NCBI GenBank assembly: GCA_032718475.1
Contig: JAUCBJ010003016.1
Location: forward strand, 1-64,000
Direction: 5' to 3'
From: Nemertoderma westbladi
Lineage: Eukaryota > Xenacoelomorpha > Nemertodermatida > Nemertodermatidae
Length of the DNA stretch: 64,000 nt
The first letter of the stretch is position 1, and every line of letters begins with the position of its first letter. The position numbers and the translations under genes were made by a program. This document shows, one piece after another, positions 22,298-34,300 of the stretch. The notes beneath the pieces are model-generated. The model saw only the letters and a list, made by a program, of their open reading frames with translations, did not search any database and was not told where the DNA came from.

Positions 22298-22796
22298 TAC
22301 CTCATATATTAATAGTCTACATATTTTTTTTTTTACTCATCTTTCCGGCACATTTATTTTATTAATAAATTTATTATAAAACCCGCCACCAGCTGACAAA
22401 ACCTCTCACCTAGCAACCATAAAAACACAAATGTCTAACCTGCTGGCTATTTACCACACTGCAGTGCATGTGATAGTTTAATACTACAGTACAGCAGCAA
22501 TAGTCCTCCACGCAAACAGTCCTGGATCCATGTTCGCGTTCGCCAACAAGATAGATGCGTCAGCAACTGCCACCCACATTGGTCGTCTGTCAGCTGACCG
22601 GAACCCACGGAGAAACATCAGGGACGATCTCAGCAATGAAAAGTTGACGCGTCGTCGCACTTAGGAGACCGACTCGGAGTCGGAGTCGGACTCGGAGTAG
22701 GAGACCATCCGCTTCTCTGCCAGTTTTGATGCCAGGCGTTTCACGAACTGCATATAATATTCCCTGAAACTGGTTCTTCGTAAGCTCTAAGACCAT

Positions 22797-23310
22797 CTTA
22801 ATAACGATGGGGTGATGGTAACACCCCTACTAGCACAATAAGTAAAGGAAATCCCGTAAAGTACCTTACTGATGTATAATTTGCTGATAACTTAGGGGTA
22901 CTGCACTGTCAGAATCACTAGAAGGAGCCAATAGTCACCTTTTGCTCATTGGAGCAACGTTGCTTCTAGTGTTGGTCTTTTTGTAAACTCCAAGAAAGAC
23001 CAAAATTTCCAATCAGACTCTATACAACATTGGAGTTGTTTCATTAGTCCCCCCCCCCCCCCCCCTAGCTTACCACTTTAACGCTTCCGCTTTGCAGGAC
23101 ATTGCTTTCGCCGTGTGCATAATGGATAGCCCGTGACTTTCTTGAGACGCCTCTAGGACTAGGAAACTAGCCTAGGAGATGCGGATGATCTTGTAAATGT
23201 CTTATTTGATAGAGAGTTGTGTTGGCGCAAATTTGTCGATAAGCCGATAGAGCAATCTTAATATTTATGTAATAATATATATAATCAGCATGCCGATAGT
23301 AGTAGTACGT
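22797..23310 (+). pseudogene. Old, internally deleted RTE-like LINE copy
   Basis: Diverged matches to the intact LINE run in order: GATGGGGTGATGGTAAC, GCTGATAACTTAGGGGTACT, CTTCTAGTGTTGGTCTTTTT, then a jump to CTATACAACATTGGAG, GCTTTGCAGGACATTGCTTT, GATGCGGATGATCTTG and ATCAGCATGCCGATAGTAGT. It contains a long C run at about 23046-23064 and several deletions, and no usable frame remains. The interval 22298-22796 before it holds nothing I can identify. Confidence 0.8.
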
Positions 23311-25265
23311 TAATTCCTCGAAACAACCTATTCACAACTTTGTATCACCCCAGAAATCGTCATCATACCGTCCTAATATAATAGAGAAACTTCCATAAAC
23401 TTTCAACTTTTTTGACCCAACATGCTGTTTATTTCTTTGTACTTATTAATAGGGCCTACTATCATTATTGCTATTGACGATAATGATCACATCGAAATAC
23501 CTTTCACGTGTTCTCCCACCAAATTTTTAATAACACGTATTGTAACTCATTATAATAGCAAACATGGGCATTCGAGATATAAATAGAAGCAAACAGAAAT
23601 ATGGATGACTTCCTGTATACCCCAGTCCTCAATTAATTTACTCTGGGCAGAAGACTGTCCTGGACAAGGACAAGGCATGGACGCGCCTTCCAAACCTACA
23701 AAGATGGTTAAAACGAACTATCTTTGATTGGCAACTTAAATATAAGCTAAGTGTGATTGGAGTGGATTCTAAACCTTTGTCCCTCACTGATAATTGTCTT
23801 GCATTACATTCCATGCTAACGTTCTGAATTTCAGAAATTCGATATGTTATGAAAGCATTAATTTGCGTGTAATTTTCCACGCCTCATCCAGGCGGTAGAA
23901 CGATCGAAGTTTCGTGATGATGGCAACGGTGAATGGGAATGTGTTAGTACAAGTTTTACATTATTCGCTTTTATCACAAACTGATGAATAGAAGGTTCCA
24001 GATGGCTAATGTGAGGCCCAGAAAACAGTGAGGTCTTGACGTGTTAGGATAGGAAGAGTTTAAAGAGATGGACACTTCACAGGTTGTGTGTGGTAAATAG
24101 GATCCGTGCTGTCAGTGAATTAACACAATATTATATTGATTTTGTACCCGATGTAAGTCGAGAGAACTGTAAACTTTAAAATTATGTCACATCAGGTCAG
24201 AATCGCCAGAGCGCTTGTTCCGCACATTCAGATAAAGCAGCAATAATATATTTAGAGTACCGAAGTGACTCCAACTATATAAGAGTGGAACTATTAATTC
24301 GCACCATATTTACACAATTTGATACAAATCGCTACATCTATATATCAGCCAACAAAGTCCAAGTTGAATTTTAATTCACCGTTTGTATAAAAAAATAATG
24401 AACCAACGGAATGAGCCTGGGAGCAGCAGTAAAGGAACGCCTCATAAACCCCGATATTATCCAAATAGCCCAAAGGCATTCAAGCAACAAACATGGCATC
24501 AGTAATCTGAACCCATTCGATGATAGTGAGAATAACCAGGTTCGGGGTGAACAAGATCTTTTGATAATGGGTTGACAGCGGTGATATTTACTGGGAATTT
24601 TAACTCAAGTGGTTTTGTCGTCAAAGTGGGAACAGGTTAGAAAGCGAGCAACTAATTGTGTTGGCCCCTTTAGTTTATCTCCTTGCGGGCCAATGTGCAG
24701 CTTCAGTCGAGCAACTCGTATCACGTTAACAGGAAACCGTAGTTAACCTGCAAAGCTCCGACAACTCACGCCGACTGTACTTGGCCATTATTATCGCCTC
24801 TACTGCCTATTATCGCTTCCATAAACTGTATTATATTCTAGGAAAATGTCAGGTTTTCCGAAATGAATGCGGCAGTATATTGAAGGTTAACTCTTGGACG
24901 TCTATGGGAAAGTTACTAAACACAATTGAAAATACTACCAGTTCTGCTAAACTTACACGAAAGGATAGAAATATCTGCGTGAGATTCAATTGCGGCAGGC
25001 AAGTCATTATACATACATAGGTCTACACATAGACTACTAACACAATGGACAACATGCATTAGAATAATTGTCAGTTGATGTAGTTGAATTTACACTGGCA
25101 GCTGAGAATGTAACAATCACAAATTCTATCAAAAAGAGGGTGAATATTGGCACTATGGACTCCTGCAGTGCGATACAATTAGCAGATTTAGTTTCAAAGT
25201 TACAGCTGGAAGTAAGTTTTTAAATAGCCTTTAAAATTCATCCAAAAAAAAATAAAAGAATTTAG
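23311..25265. other. Intergenic, no gene or element identified
   Basis: Short open frames here (for example on the minus strand around 23640-23880 and plus around 24781-25020) have no recognisable motif or splice context and are probably chance. No tandem repeat or inverted-repeat structure was noticed. Confidence 0.5.
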
Positions 25266-25652
25266 AAGAAGAATGAGAATGAGAATGAGAATGAGAATGA
25301 GAATGAGAATGAGAATGAGAATGAGAATGAGAATGAGAATGAGAATGAGAATGAGAATGAGAATGAGAATGAGAATGAGAAGAGAATGAGAATGAGAATG
25401 AGAATGAGAATGAGAATGAGAATGAGAATGAGAATGAGAATGAGAATGAGATGAGAATGAGAATGAGAAAGAGAAAGAGAATGAGAATGAGAATGAGAAT
25501 GAGAATGAGAATGAGAATGAGAAAGAGAAAGAGAAAGAGAATGAGAATGAGAATGAGAATGAGAATGAGAATGAGAATGAGAATGAGAATGAGAATGAGA
25601 ATGAGAATGAGAAAGAGAATGAGAATGAGAAACAGAATGAGAATGAGAATGA
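25266..25652. repeat. (GAGAAT)n hexanucleotide microsatellite
   Basis: About 64 copies of GAGAAT are interspersed with GAGAAA, plus two short interruptions near 25380 and 25450. The purine-rich strand is plus. Long His/Ser/Leu/Ile or Arg/Met ORFs across it are repeat translations. Confidence 0.98.
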
Positions 25653-25883
25653 TAAAGGACATAATCACTCAAAAATCCAACCAATCAAAATTAATGAAAA
25701 AAACCAAACCAAAAACTAAAAAAGAATAACCCAAGAAAAATGAAATATTTAAATTCCTCCTCAAATCAAAACCAATCAAACCATATGTACTAGATGTCCC
25801 TCTCTATCAAGAACTTGTAGACTTGACTTGACCAAAAGACTCCAGCTCAGTCACAATACACAATAAATACAGACAAAGAAATC

Positions 25884-27594
25884 CCCACAATAAATACAGT
25901 TAGATCCCAGACGGCACACTGCACACTAAACACAGTTAGATCCCAGACGGCACAATATATACAGTTAGATCCCAGACGGCACAATAAATACAGTTAGATC
26001 CCAGACGGCACAATATATACAGTTAGATCCCAGACGGCACAATAAATACAGTTAGATCCCAGGCGGCACAATAAATACTGTTAAATCCCAGACGGCACAA
26101 TAAATACAGTTAGATCTCAGACGGCACACTAAATACAGTTAGATCCCAGACGGCACAATATATACAGTTAGATCCCAGACGGCACAATAAATACAGTTAG
26201 ATCCCAGGCGGCACAATAAATACTGTTAAATCCCAGACGGCACAATAAATACAGTTAGATCCCAGACGGCACACTAAATACAGTTAGATCCCAGACGGCA
26301 CAATATATACAGTTAGATCCCAGACGGCACAATAAATACAGTTAGATCCCAGACGGCACAATAAATACAGTTAGATCCCAGACGGCACAATATATACAGT
26401 TAGATCCCAGACGGCACACTAAATACAGTTAGATCCCAGACGGCACAATAAATACAGTTAGATCCCAGACGGCACACTAAATACAGTTAGATCCCAGACG
26501 GCACACTAAATACAGTTAGATCCCAGACGGCACACTAAATACAGTTAGATCCCAGACGGCACACTAAATACAGTTAGATCCCAGACGGCACACTAAATAC
26601 AGTTAGATCCCAGACGGCACACTAAATACAGTTAGATCCCAGACGGCACACTAAATACAGTTAGATCCCAGACGGCACACTAAATACAGTTAGATCCCAG
26701 ACGGCACAATAAATACAGTTAGATCCCAGACGGCACACTAAATACAGTTAGATCCCAGACGGCACAATAAATACAGTTAGATCCCAGACTGCACAATAAA
26801 TACAGTTAGATCCCAGACGGCACAATAAATACAGTTAAATCCCAGACGGCACACTAAATACAGTTAGATACCAAGACGGCACAATAAATACAGTTAGATA
26901 CCATGCGACACAATAAATACAGTTAGATCCTAGACGGCACACTAAATACAGTTAGATCCCAGACGGCACAATAAATACAGTTAGATCCCAGACGGCACAC
27001 TAAATACAGTTAGATCCCAGACGGCACAATAAATACAGTTAGATCCCAGACTGCACAATAAATACAGTTAGATCCCAGACGGCACACTAAATACAGTTAG
27101 ATCCCAGACGGCACAATAAATACAGTTAGATCCCAGACGGCACAATAAATACAGTTAGATCCCAGACGGCACACTAAATACAGTTAGATCCCAGACGGCA
27201 CACTAAATACAGTTAGATCCCAGACGGCACAATAAATACAGTTAGATCCCAGACTGCACAATAAATACAGTTAGATCCCAGACGGCACAATAAATACAGT
27301 TAAATCCCAGACGGCACAATAAATACAGTTAGATCCCAGGCGGCACAATAAATACAGTTAGATCCCAGACGGCACAATAAATACAGTTAGATCCCAGACG
27401 GCACAATAAACACAGTTAGATCCCAGACGGCACAATAAATACAGTTAGATCCCAGACGGCACAATAAATACAGTTAGATCCCAGACGGCACAATAAACAC
27501 AGCTAGATCCCAGACGGCACACTAAATACAGTTAGATCCCAAACGGCACAATAAATACAGTTAGATCCCAGACGGCACAATAAATACAGTTAGA
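25884..27594. repeat. 29-bp minisatellite, about 58 copies
   Basis: The unit is CACAATAAATACAGTTAGAT followed by CCCAGACGG, period 29. The main variable position is CACAATAAA versus CACACTAAA or CACAATATA. Rarer variants (CCCAGGCGG, CCCAGACTG, TACTGTTAAAT) recur in blocks, showing segmental duplication inside the array. Confidence 0.97.
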
Positions 27595-27615
27595 TAATAT
27601 GAGGCTGCTGGTGGC

Positions 27616-29338
27616 ACAATATTAAATTTGGTGTTCTGTTGTTTTGTGGAAGATAGTGGTGTGGGGTGGTGTTTTGTGGAAGGTAGTGCTGTGTGCTGGT
27701 GTTTTGTGGAAGATAGTGGTGTGGGTAGTGTTTTGTGGAATGTAGTGGTGTGAGGTTGTTGTGTTTTGTGGAAGTGTTTAGTGGTGTCTGGGTGGTGTTT
27801 TGTGGAATGTAGTGGTGTGGGGTGTGGGTGGTGTTTTGTTGAAGGTAGTGGTGTAGGGTGGTGTTTTGTGGAAGCTAGTGGTGTGGGGTGGTGTTTTGTG
27901 GAAGGTAGTGGTGTGGGGTGCTGTTTTGTGGACGATAGTGGTGTGGGGTGTTGTTTTGTGGAAGGTAGTGGTGTGGGGTGGTGTCTTTTGAAAGGTAGTG
28001 GTTAGGGTGGTGTTTTGTGGAAAGTAGTGGTGTGGGGTGCTGTTTTGTAGAAGGTAGTGGTGTGGGGTGGTGTCTTTTGAAAGGTAGTGGTGTTGGTGGT
28101 GTTTTGTGGAAGGTAGTGGTGTGTGGTGCTGTTTTGTAGAAGGTAGTGGTGTGTGGTGGTGTCTTTTGAAAGGTAGTGATGTGGGTGGTGTTTTGGGAAG
28201 GTTGTGGTGTGGGGTGGTGTCTTTTGAAAGGTAGTGGTGTGGGGTGGTGTTTTGTGGAAGGTACTGGTGTGGGGTGGTGTCTTTTGAAAGGTAGTGGTGT
28301 GGGTGGTGTTTTGTGGAAGGTAGTGGTGTGGGTTGCTGTTTTGTAGAAGGTAGTGGTGTGTGGTGGTGTCTTTTGAAAGGTAGTGGTGTGGGGTGCTGTT
28401 TTGTAGAAGGTAGTGGTGTGTGGTGGTGTCTTTTGAAAGGTAGTGGTGTGGGTGGTGTGGGGTGCTGTTTTGTAGAAGGTAGTGGTGTGGGGTGGTGTCT
28501 TTTGAAAGGTAGTGGTGTGGGTGGTGTGGGGTGCTGTTTTGTAGAAGGTAGTGGTGTGTGGTGGTGTCTTTTGAAAGGTAGTGGTGTGGGTGGTGTTTTG
28601 TGGAAGGTAGTGGTGTGGGGTGCTGTTTTGTAGAAGGTAGTGGTGTGTGGTGGTGTCTTTTGAAAGGTAGTGGTGTGGGGTGCTGTTTTGTAGAAGGTAG
28701 TGGTGTGTGGTGGTGTCTTTTGAAAGGTAGTGGTGTGGGTGATGTTTTGTGGAAAGTAGTGGTGTAGACTGGAGTGGAATGGAGTGGTGTGGGTTGCTGT
28801 TTTGTAGAAGGTAGTGGTGTGTGGTGGTGTCTTTTGAAAGGTAGTGGTGTGGGTGGTGTGGGGTGCTGTTTTGTAGAAGGTAGTGGTGTGTGGTGGTGTC
28901 TTTTGAAAGGTAGTGGTGTGGGTGGTGTGGGGTGCTGTTTTGTAGAAGGTAGTGGTGTGTGGTGGTGTCTTTTGAAAGGTAGTGGTGTGGGTGGTGTGGG
29001 GTGCTGTTTTGTAGAAGGTAGTGGTGTGTGGTGGTGTCTTTTGAAAGTTAGTGGTGTGGGGTGCTGTTTTGTAGAAGGTAGTGGTGTGTGGTGGTGTCTT
29101 TTGAAAGGTAGTGGTGTGGGTGGTGTTTTGTGGAAGGTAGTGGTGTGGGGTGCTGTTTTGTAGAAGGTAGTGGTGTGTGGTGGTGTCTTTTGAAAGGTAG
29201 TGGTGTGGGGTGCTGTTTTGTAGAAGGTAGTGGTGTGTGGTGGTGTCTTTTGAAAGGTAGTGGTGTGGGTGATGTTTTGTGGAAAGTAGTGGTGTAGACT
29301 GGAGTGGAATGGAGTGGTGTGGGTGTGGGAGGAGTGCA
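27616..29338. repeat. GT-rich minisatellite of about 30-bp units
   Basis: Units such as GTTTTGTGGAAGGTAGTGGT followed by GTGGGGTG alternate with GTCTTTTGAAAGGTAGTGGT units, forming compound units of about 60-70 bp. A distinctive GTAGACTGGAGTGGAATGGA occurs twice, about 530 bp apart (28764 and 29294), marking a block duplication. The complement gives a 530-codon Thr/His/Pro frame (27778-29370) that is not a plausible gene. Confidence 0.96.
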
Positions 29339-30418
29339 GCGCAGTGGAATGGCTTCATCAAAGTAGCCAATGGACAATGAAATATTTTTATTATTGGTGT
29401 TATTATTATTATTATTATTGCCGAAGGTATTGGCCAATAAAAAGTTATAAAGAAATCATGGAATATACTGTACAGTAGATAACGTATGGGATGAGTAGAT
29501 GGTTTATGGTGAAAGTAGACACAAATAAAATGGGAAATGAGTTTAATGGTTTGGTTAGAGGCACTGTCACTGACCTGCCGCTCTTTCCAATAATGGCCCC
29601 TGGTACATTAAAATAAATTAAACAAAGGATTCTTATTTATGACGTATTCTCCACCGCCCCTCCACCCCATTTATTCCAAAATAGAGGTATTAATATCTGT
29701 GAGTTTTGGGTAGACCTTCTGATTCCTCTGACTTAAACAATTAACATAATAGGCTACATTATTCCTTACAATTGGTTAATATTACAATTTATTATTGTAA
29801 TTAAAAATAAATACAATATATATGAAAAGATTGCGGTTATCCAACTATATAGAATCATTATTATTAACTAAAATGTTTACGTTGAGTGACCTGCACAATC
29901 AAACGAAAGTATTAAGAAACATTTAATACATTTTATTGTATTGAATAAAATATTAAAGACAATAAATTATATTTATATATATATATTTAATTAATTATTA
30001 ATTGTTATTTCCCTGGGTCAATATTGTATATTAATTAGAATTAGAAATAATAATTCGTATTTTATTGTAGTACAGATACAGTTATAAGAATACTATATTA
30101 ACACATGGTTTCCGGTTCCTTTCAGTCCTCTAGCGTGTAAACTTTTCTCAACAAAATTCCAAACTTTATATCCCTGTGGTTCTAAAAGAACCTCAACAGC
30201 AGGTTTCGGCCATCGACAAACAAAAGGTCGCCTTCAAACAGCCTTCAGGCATTCGGATTGTTGTTGATGGCAAAATAAATAGTTGTGTAGAAACAGTTTT
30301 TATATTCTCTAACTTACCCAGCCGAGCCATCCATTGATTGCTCCATGTACTTTTTAGTTATGTAATTCGATTCTGATGCCAAATAACTTAAATATATATA
30401 ACAAAGCAAATAATATAT
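29339..30418. other. 3' flank of the nAChR gene
   Basis: AT-rich sequence. On the minus strand AATAAA occurs at 30066-30061, about 350 bases after the nAChR stop, and is a candidate poly(A) signal. One short protein-like frame lies at 30093-30233 (separate entry). Otherwise I see nothing. Confidence 0.5.
30093..30233 (-). other. Unexplained protein-like open segment in the nAChR 3' flank
   Basis: On the minus strand a TGA at 236-234 (x30000) is followed by AG and then 46 open codons ending in TAG at 30095-30093. The translation contains RPFVCRWPKPAVEVLL and QGYKVWNFVEKSLHARGL, of more protein-like composition than neighbouring DNA. It could be a terminal exon, an alternative nAChR 3' exon, or chance. 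No family was recognised. Confidence 0.2.
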
Positions 30419-31341
30419 TTAATTATCCGGATATTTTATCCCGCAACTCCGGTCGAACTCCTCGAATTGAGCCTCCGGAGGTTCTTCTTCACTCTCGTAG
30501 AGGAATGGAGCGTTGAGAAGAATGCCGCAGGCCCCCGAAATACAAACAATTATAAAAATATACAAAAATATCCGATCTAAAATCAACGCCACGTATTTCC
30601 AATCGTCAACGGCGTTGTTAAAGTCATCCTCGTCCCGTATGTGTTTCGATATGTATTCGAGACAGTCGATAGTTTTCGCGATCTGAGTTGCGTTTCCGCG
30701 GGTTGTTGAGCGCTGCGACTGGCGTTGCGAGCAGCCGGGTTTGTTCCCGATCGACGAAGAACATTCGTCGGAGAGAACCAACCGATTATCGAACACAAAC
30801 GTCGTCGTATTCACTTTAGATTTACGTTTAGAATTCGATTTTGTCGGTTTATTTTCCGCGGTTTCGAACAGCGAACATACCGGTGCCGGAGGTTTCAACG
30901 GTCGACTCATAAATACGAGTTTAGGGAGTTTTTGGAGGAATAGAGATCGCATCCATGGCGACATAACGTGAGTGCTCGGTGATCGGTGGTGGATGTTGAG
31001 GACGCCGACAGTGATAACGATGCTCATAGTTACCATAACCATGGTGAAGAGAAGGTAGTTCCCAATTAGCGGGACGACGTCCGAAGTGGCCGGGATAATC
31101 TCTGCGATAAGGAGAAGGAACACGGTGAGGGCTAAGAGCACCGAGATACACAAGTTGATCTTCTCGCCGCAGTCCGAAGGGAGGTAGAAGACGAGGACAG
31201 TGAGAAAGGAGATGAGGAGACAGGGGATTATTAGGTTCACCGTGTAGAAAAGGGGCTTACGGATAAAGACAAAGTCGAACGTTACATCGATGTAAGGAGT
31301 TGAACCGCAACACGAAGGGTATTTCTTAAAATTCTTTCGTC
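30419..31341 (-). CDS. nAChR alpha subunit, coding exon 4 (loop C to C terminus)
   Basis: The acceptor ATTGCATTGCAG precedes 31341, and the codon split G|GA continues exon 3. The exon encodes KKYPSCCGSTPY (loop C with adjacent cysteines), the M1 segment (NLIIPCLLISFLTVLVFYLP), GEK at the M2 inner end (cation-selectivity signature), M2 (INLCISVLLALTVFLLLIAE), IIPATSDVVPLIG, M3 (YLLFTMVMVTMSIVITVGVL), the NIHHRSPSTH motif, a basic and Ser-rich M3-M4 loop, the MA helix (CLEYISKHIRDEDDF) and M4 (LILDRIFLYIFIIVCISGAC). Relative to usual alpha subunits, which have Tyr two residues before the cysteine pair, this one has Pro there and Tyr three before. The stop is TAA. Confidence 0.93.
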
Positions 31342-34300
31342 CTGCAATGCAATAATCGATTATATGATATGAATAAATCGAAATCATTACTAACAAAATA
31401 AATTAAAATTAAATAAAAATTAACCAAATTAAATAAACGCGAAATTTAAGATATTTTATCAATTAAATATAATAAATGAGTAACAAACAAAAGCAAAATA
31501 TTAATTTATAAATTAGTAATGAATTCTAGCCAAATGACAACAATAAAGTATTGAATAAGATTATATAATTATTATTGTTATTTTGGTTGAAGAACATTTT
31601 CAAATTATTATAATTTTTTATCAAAGGCAATAAACAATTCCCATTTAGGATTATAATATTATTGCATTTGTGTCATGTGAAGTAAATATTAAATAGAACT
31701 AGTATTATTTAATTTAATAGCATTATTACTATATGATATATTTTAATATATGTATGTTTTTTTTCCTTTACGATACGATTGTCACGCACTATTGCTATCG
31801 CAAGAGACTGTTTAGTTACAATTTTTATCATTAGATAGACGTTCCCTTGAAACGTCCGATCAAATTAGTAAACTTGATATAATTCGTTTTGACGACATGT
31901 AACGAATCATAGCCATTGCTTCCGCTACACAACAAGACAATCCGATGTAAAATTTTCGGGTCAAGGGCAACGGTATCCAATTTTTCCATAATCTGTTTGA
32001 AATTACATTAGGGTAACTGGTGTTAGATGCTTATAATTCCGGTTGAAACAATGTTCGACTTACGTACGGAATCCGTACGTATAAACCCATACGTATCCTA
32101 CTACAGATTGGGGACGCCGTGGGGTGATACTTGTGTTTAATAGACCGAGGTACATCGTAAATGTTTTGAGTAAATTGATAAATTCTCGTTGGCCTCCACT
32201 CATTACCACACTTTCCGCAAATTATACAATTTTTCATATATTATTTATTTTTTTTTGTTTGGGGGCGGATGGGTTAGGGATAGGCAAAGGGAGACGAAAG
32301 TTTGGCCGTACCCGTAATACATACACATCTTTATAAATATGCTTATTAAAAGAACGCGGCCAGAAATTTATAATGGAGCAATAATCCATAAATTAATGGA
32401 TGTTTACCACCAACTTTCCATAATGCATCAAATATTCTTATGTACCAACATTCTATAACAGATCAAATTCTTACAACCCAAATTTCATATAGATCAAATA
32501 TTACCACCAACAATGGCTAAGAAATTACCACAAACATTCCATAATAGGTAAACAACATATTTTACAATTTAATAGTGGATCAAATATTACCAACAACATT
32601 CAATAATGGATTAAGTATTACCACCAATCGCTGCATTCCATAATAGATCAAATATTACTACTAACATTTAAAATGGATCAAATTACCACAAACATTGCAT
32701 AATAGATAAAAAGATGACCTCCAACATTTAATAGTGGCTATCTACCAACCTCCCGTCCACCATAGATTCCATTCTCCATTGTTTTCCAAGGCTTTCTTGT
32801 CTGCGTGTTTTTCTCTCAGTATGAGATCCAGTAACTCGCCATGGTAAGTCCAGGAACCGAACTTCATCGTGCAGTTCTGTTTGTCGAAAGGGAAGTACTG
32901 TACGTTGATTGCGCAGGAACTGCGGTAAATGGCGGGAGGCACCCAAGTTATATAACCTTATTAGAAAAATTAAGTATATATTTAAAACTAAATATTTGCA
33001 TTGAGAAAAGTGACAAGCTAAGTTGTAATCTCAAGAGTTGTATGTATAAACTAAGCCTATCAACAGAAGTAGTACAGTAGTAGACTAGAGAACAGTAGTA
33101 GGAGAGAACAGTAGTAGGAGACCATCACATAGGATGCAGCGGTGAATCGGTGATGGGAACATAATCTCATGCCATGACTCACTTCCGAATGCACTCTTCT
33201 CAGCAGCTCAATCAGCTGCTACTTCGCCTCGTAGCCTGAAGTCCCAGGCCTGATCCCCGGTGCTCTTAGCCTGAAGTCCCAGGCCTGATCCCCGGTCCCC
33301 GTAGCCTGAAGTCCCAGGCCTGATCCCCGGTCCCCGTAGCCGTCCAGGCGACATCTTCCTCCCACATTGGCATCGAGGTCAACCAATGTTAAATTTGATG
33401 TTTATTGTTTTGTTATAGACGTTATTGTTTGATATTAAAAAAAAATATTGTTAATTAAATTTAATATTATTAAATGGAAATTTAGAAAAGTAAACTGCAA
33501 AGGGAAATATAACAGCAGAAAGCGGGGTATATTCTTCACTATTGGCATTTTGTCTCAACTCAACGACAAGTCCCTAAAACGTGCCATCCTGCTCCATAGC
33601 GCGGGAAATTCAAATGATTGAAAGACATGTAATTTGTACTGGAAAGAAAGGGTGGCAGATCAGACCAGTACTCCTCTATGGGAGTCCATGCTGGGCTCTA
33701 ACTGCTGAGGACACCAAATCTCTGGATGGCACATTCACAAGAATGCTACGCCGGGTTCATTGTGTCAAGTACAATGCACACATCTCCAACCAGACACTAT
33801 ATAACATTGGAGGTGTCTCGTTGGTTCCCCCAAGCTTGACACTAGAACAAAACCGCCTCCGCTTTGCAGGACATTGCTTTCGCCGTGAGGACCAGCCAGT
33901 GCATAATCTTGTACTTTGGCAGCCTCATGGAGTGAATAAGCATGGTGGACAGCCCATGACTTTCTTGAGACGCATCTTAAAGGACACTGGCCTTAAAGAT
34001 GCGGATGATCTAGCAAATGTCATGGGTGATAGGGAGTTGTGGCGGTGCAATTTTGTTGACAAGCCGGCACAGCATTCTTAAAAATGCAGCTGCAATGCAG
34101 CATGCCGATCCTAGTAGTAGTAGGCAGATCAGATCTGCCACCTATATTTTGGCGGTAAATTCAAATCTGTTTTAACATTGAATACATGAATAGCGTACGA
34201 TTAAAATGTAATTCATTGAATCAAAATAAATTATTTCTTATCGGTTTAGCTCAATCATCCGTTAATGTTGTTGTTTTATCTATTCTGGGGCTTCGAGCAG

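Noticed and set aside
25231-25729. His/Ser/Leu/Ile and Arg/Met repeat frames
   Set aside because: They are translations of the (GAGAAT)n microsatellite.
27778-29370. 530-codon minus-strand frame rich in Thr, His and Pro
   Set aside because: It is the translation of the 30-bp GT-rich minisatellite, with no start context, domain or splice support, and similar frames exist on the other strand.
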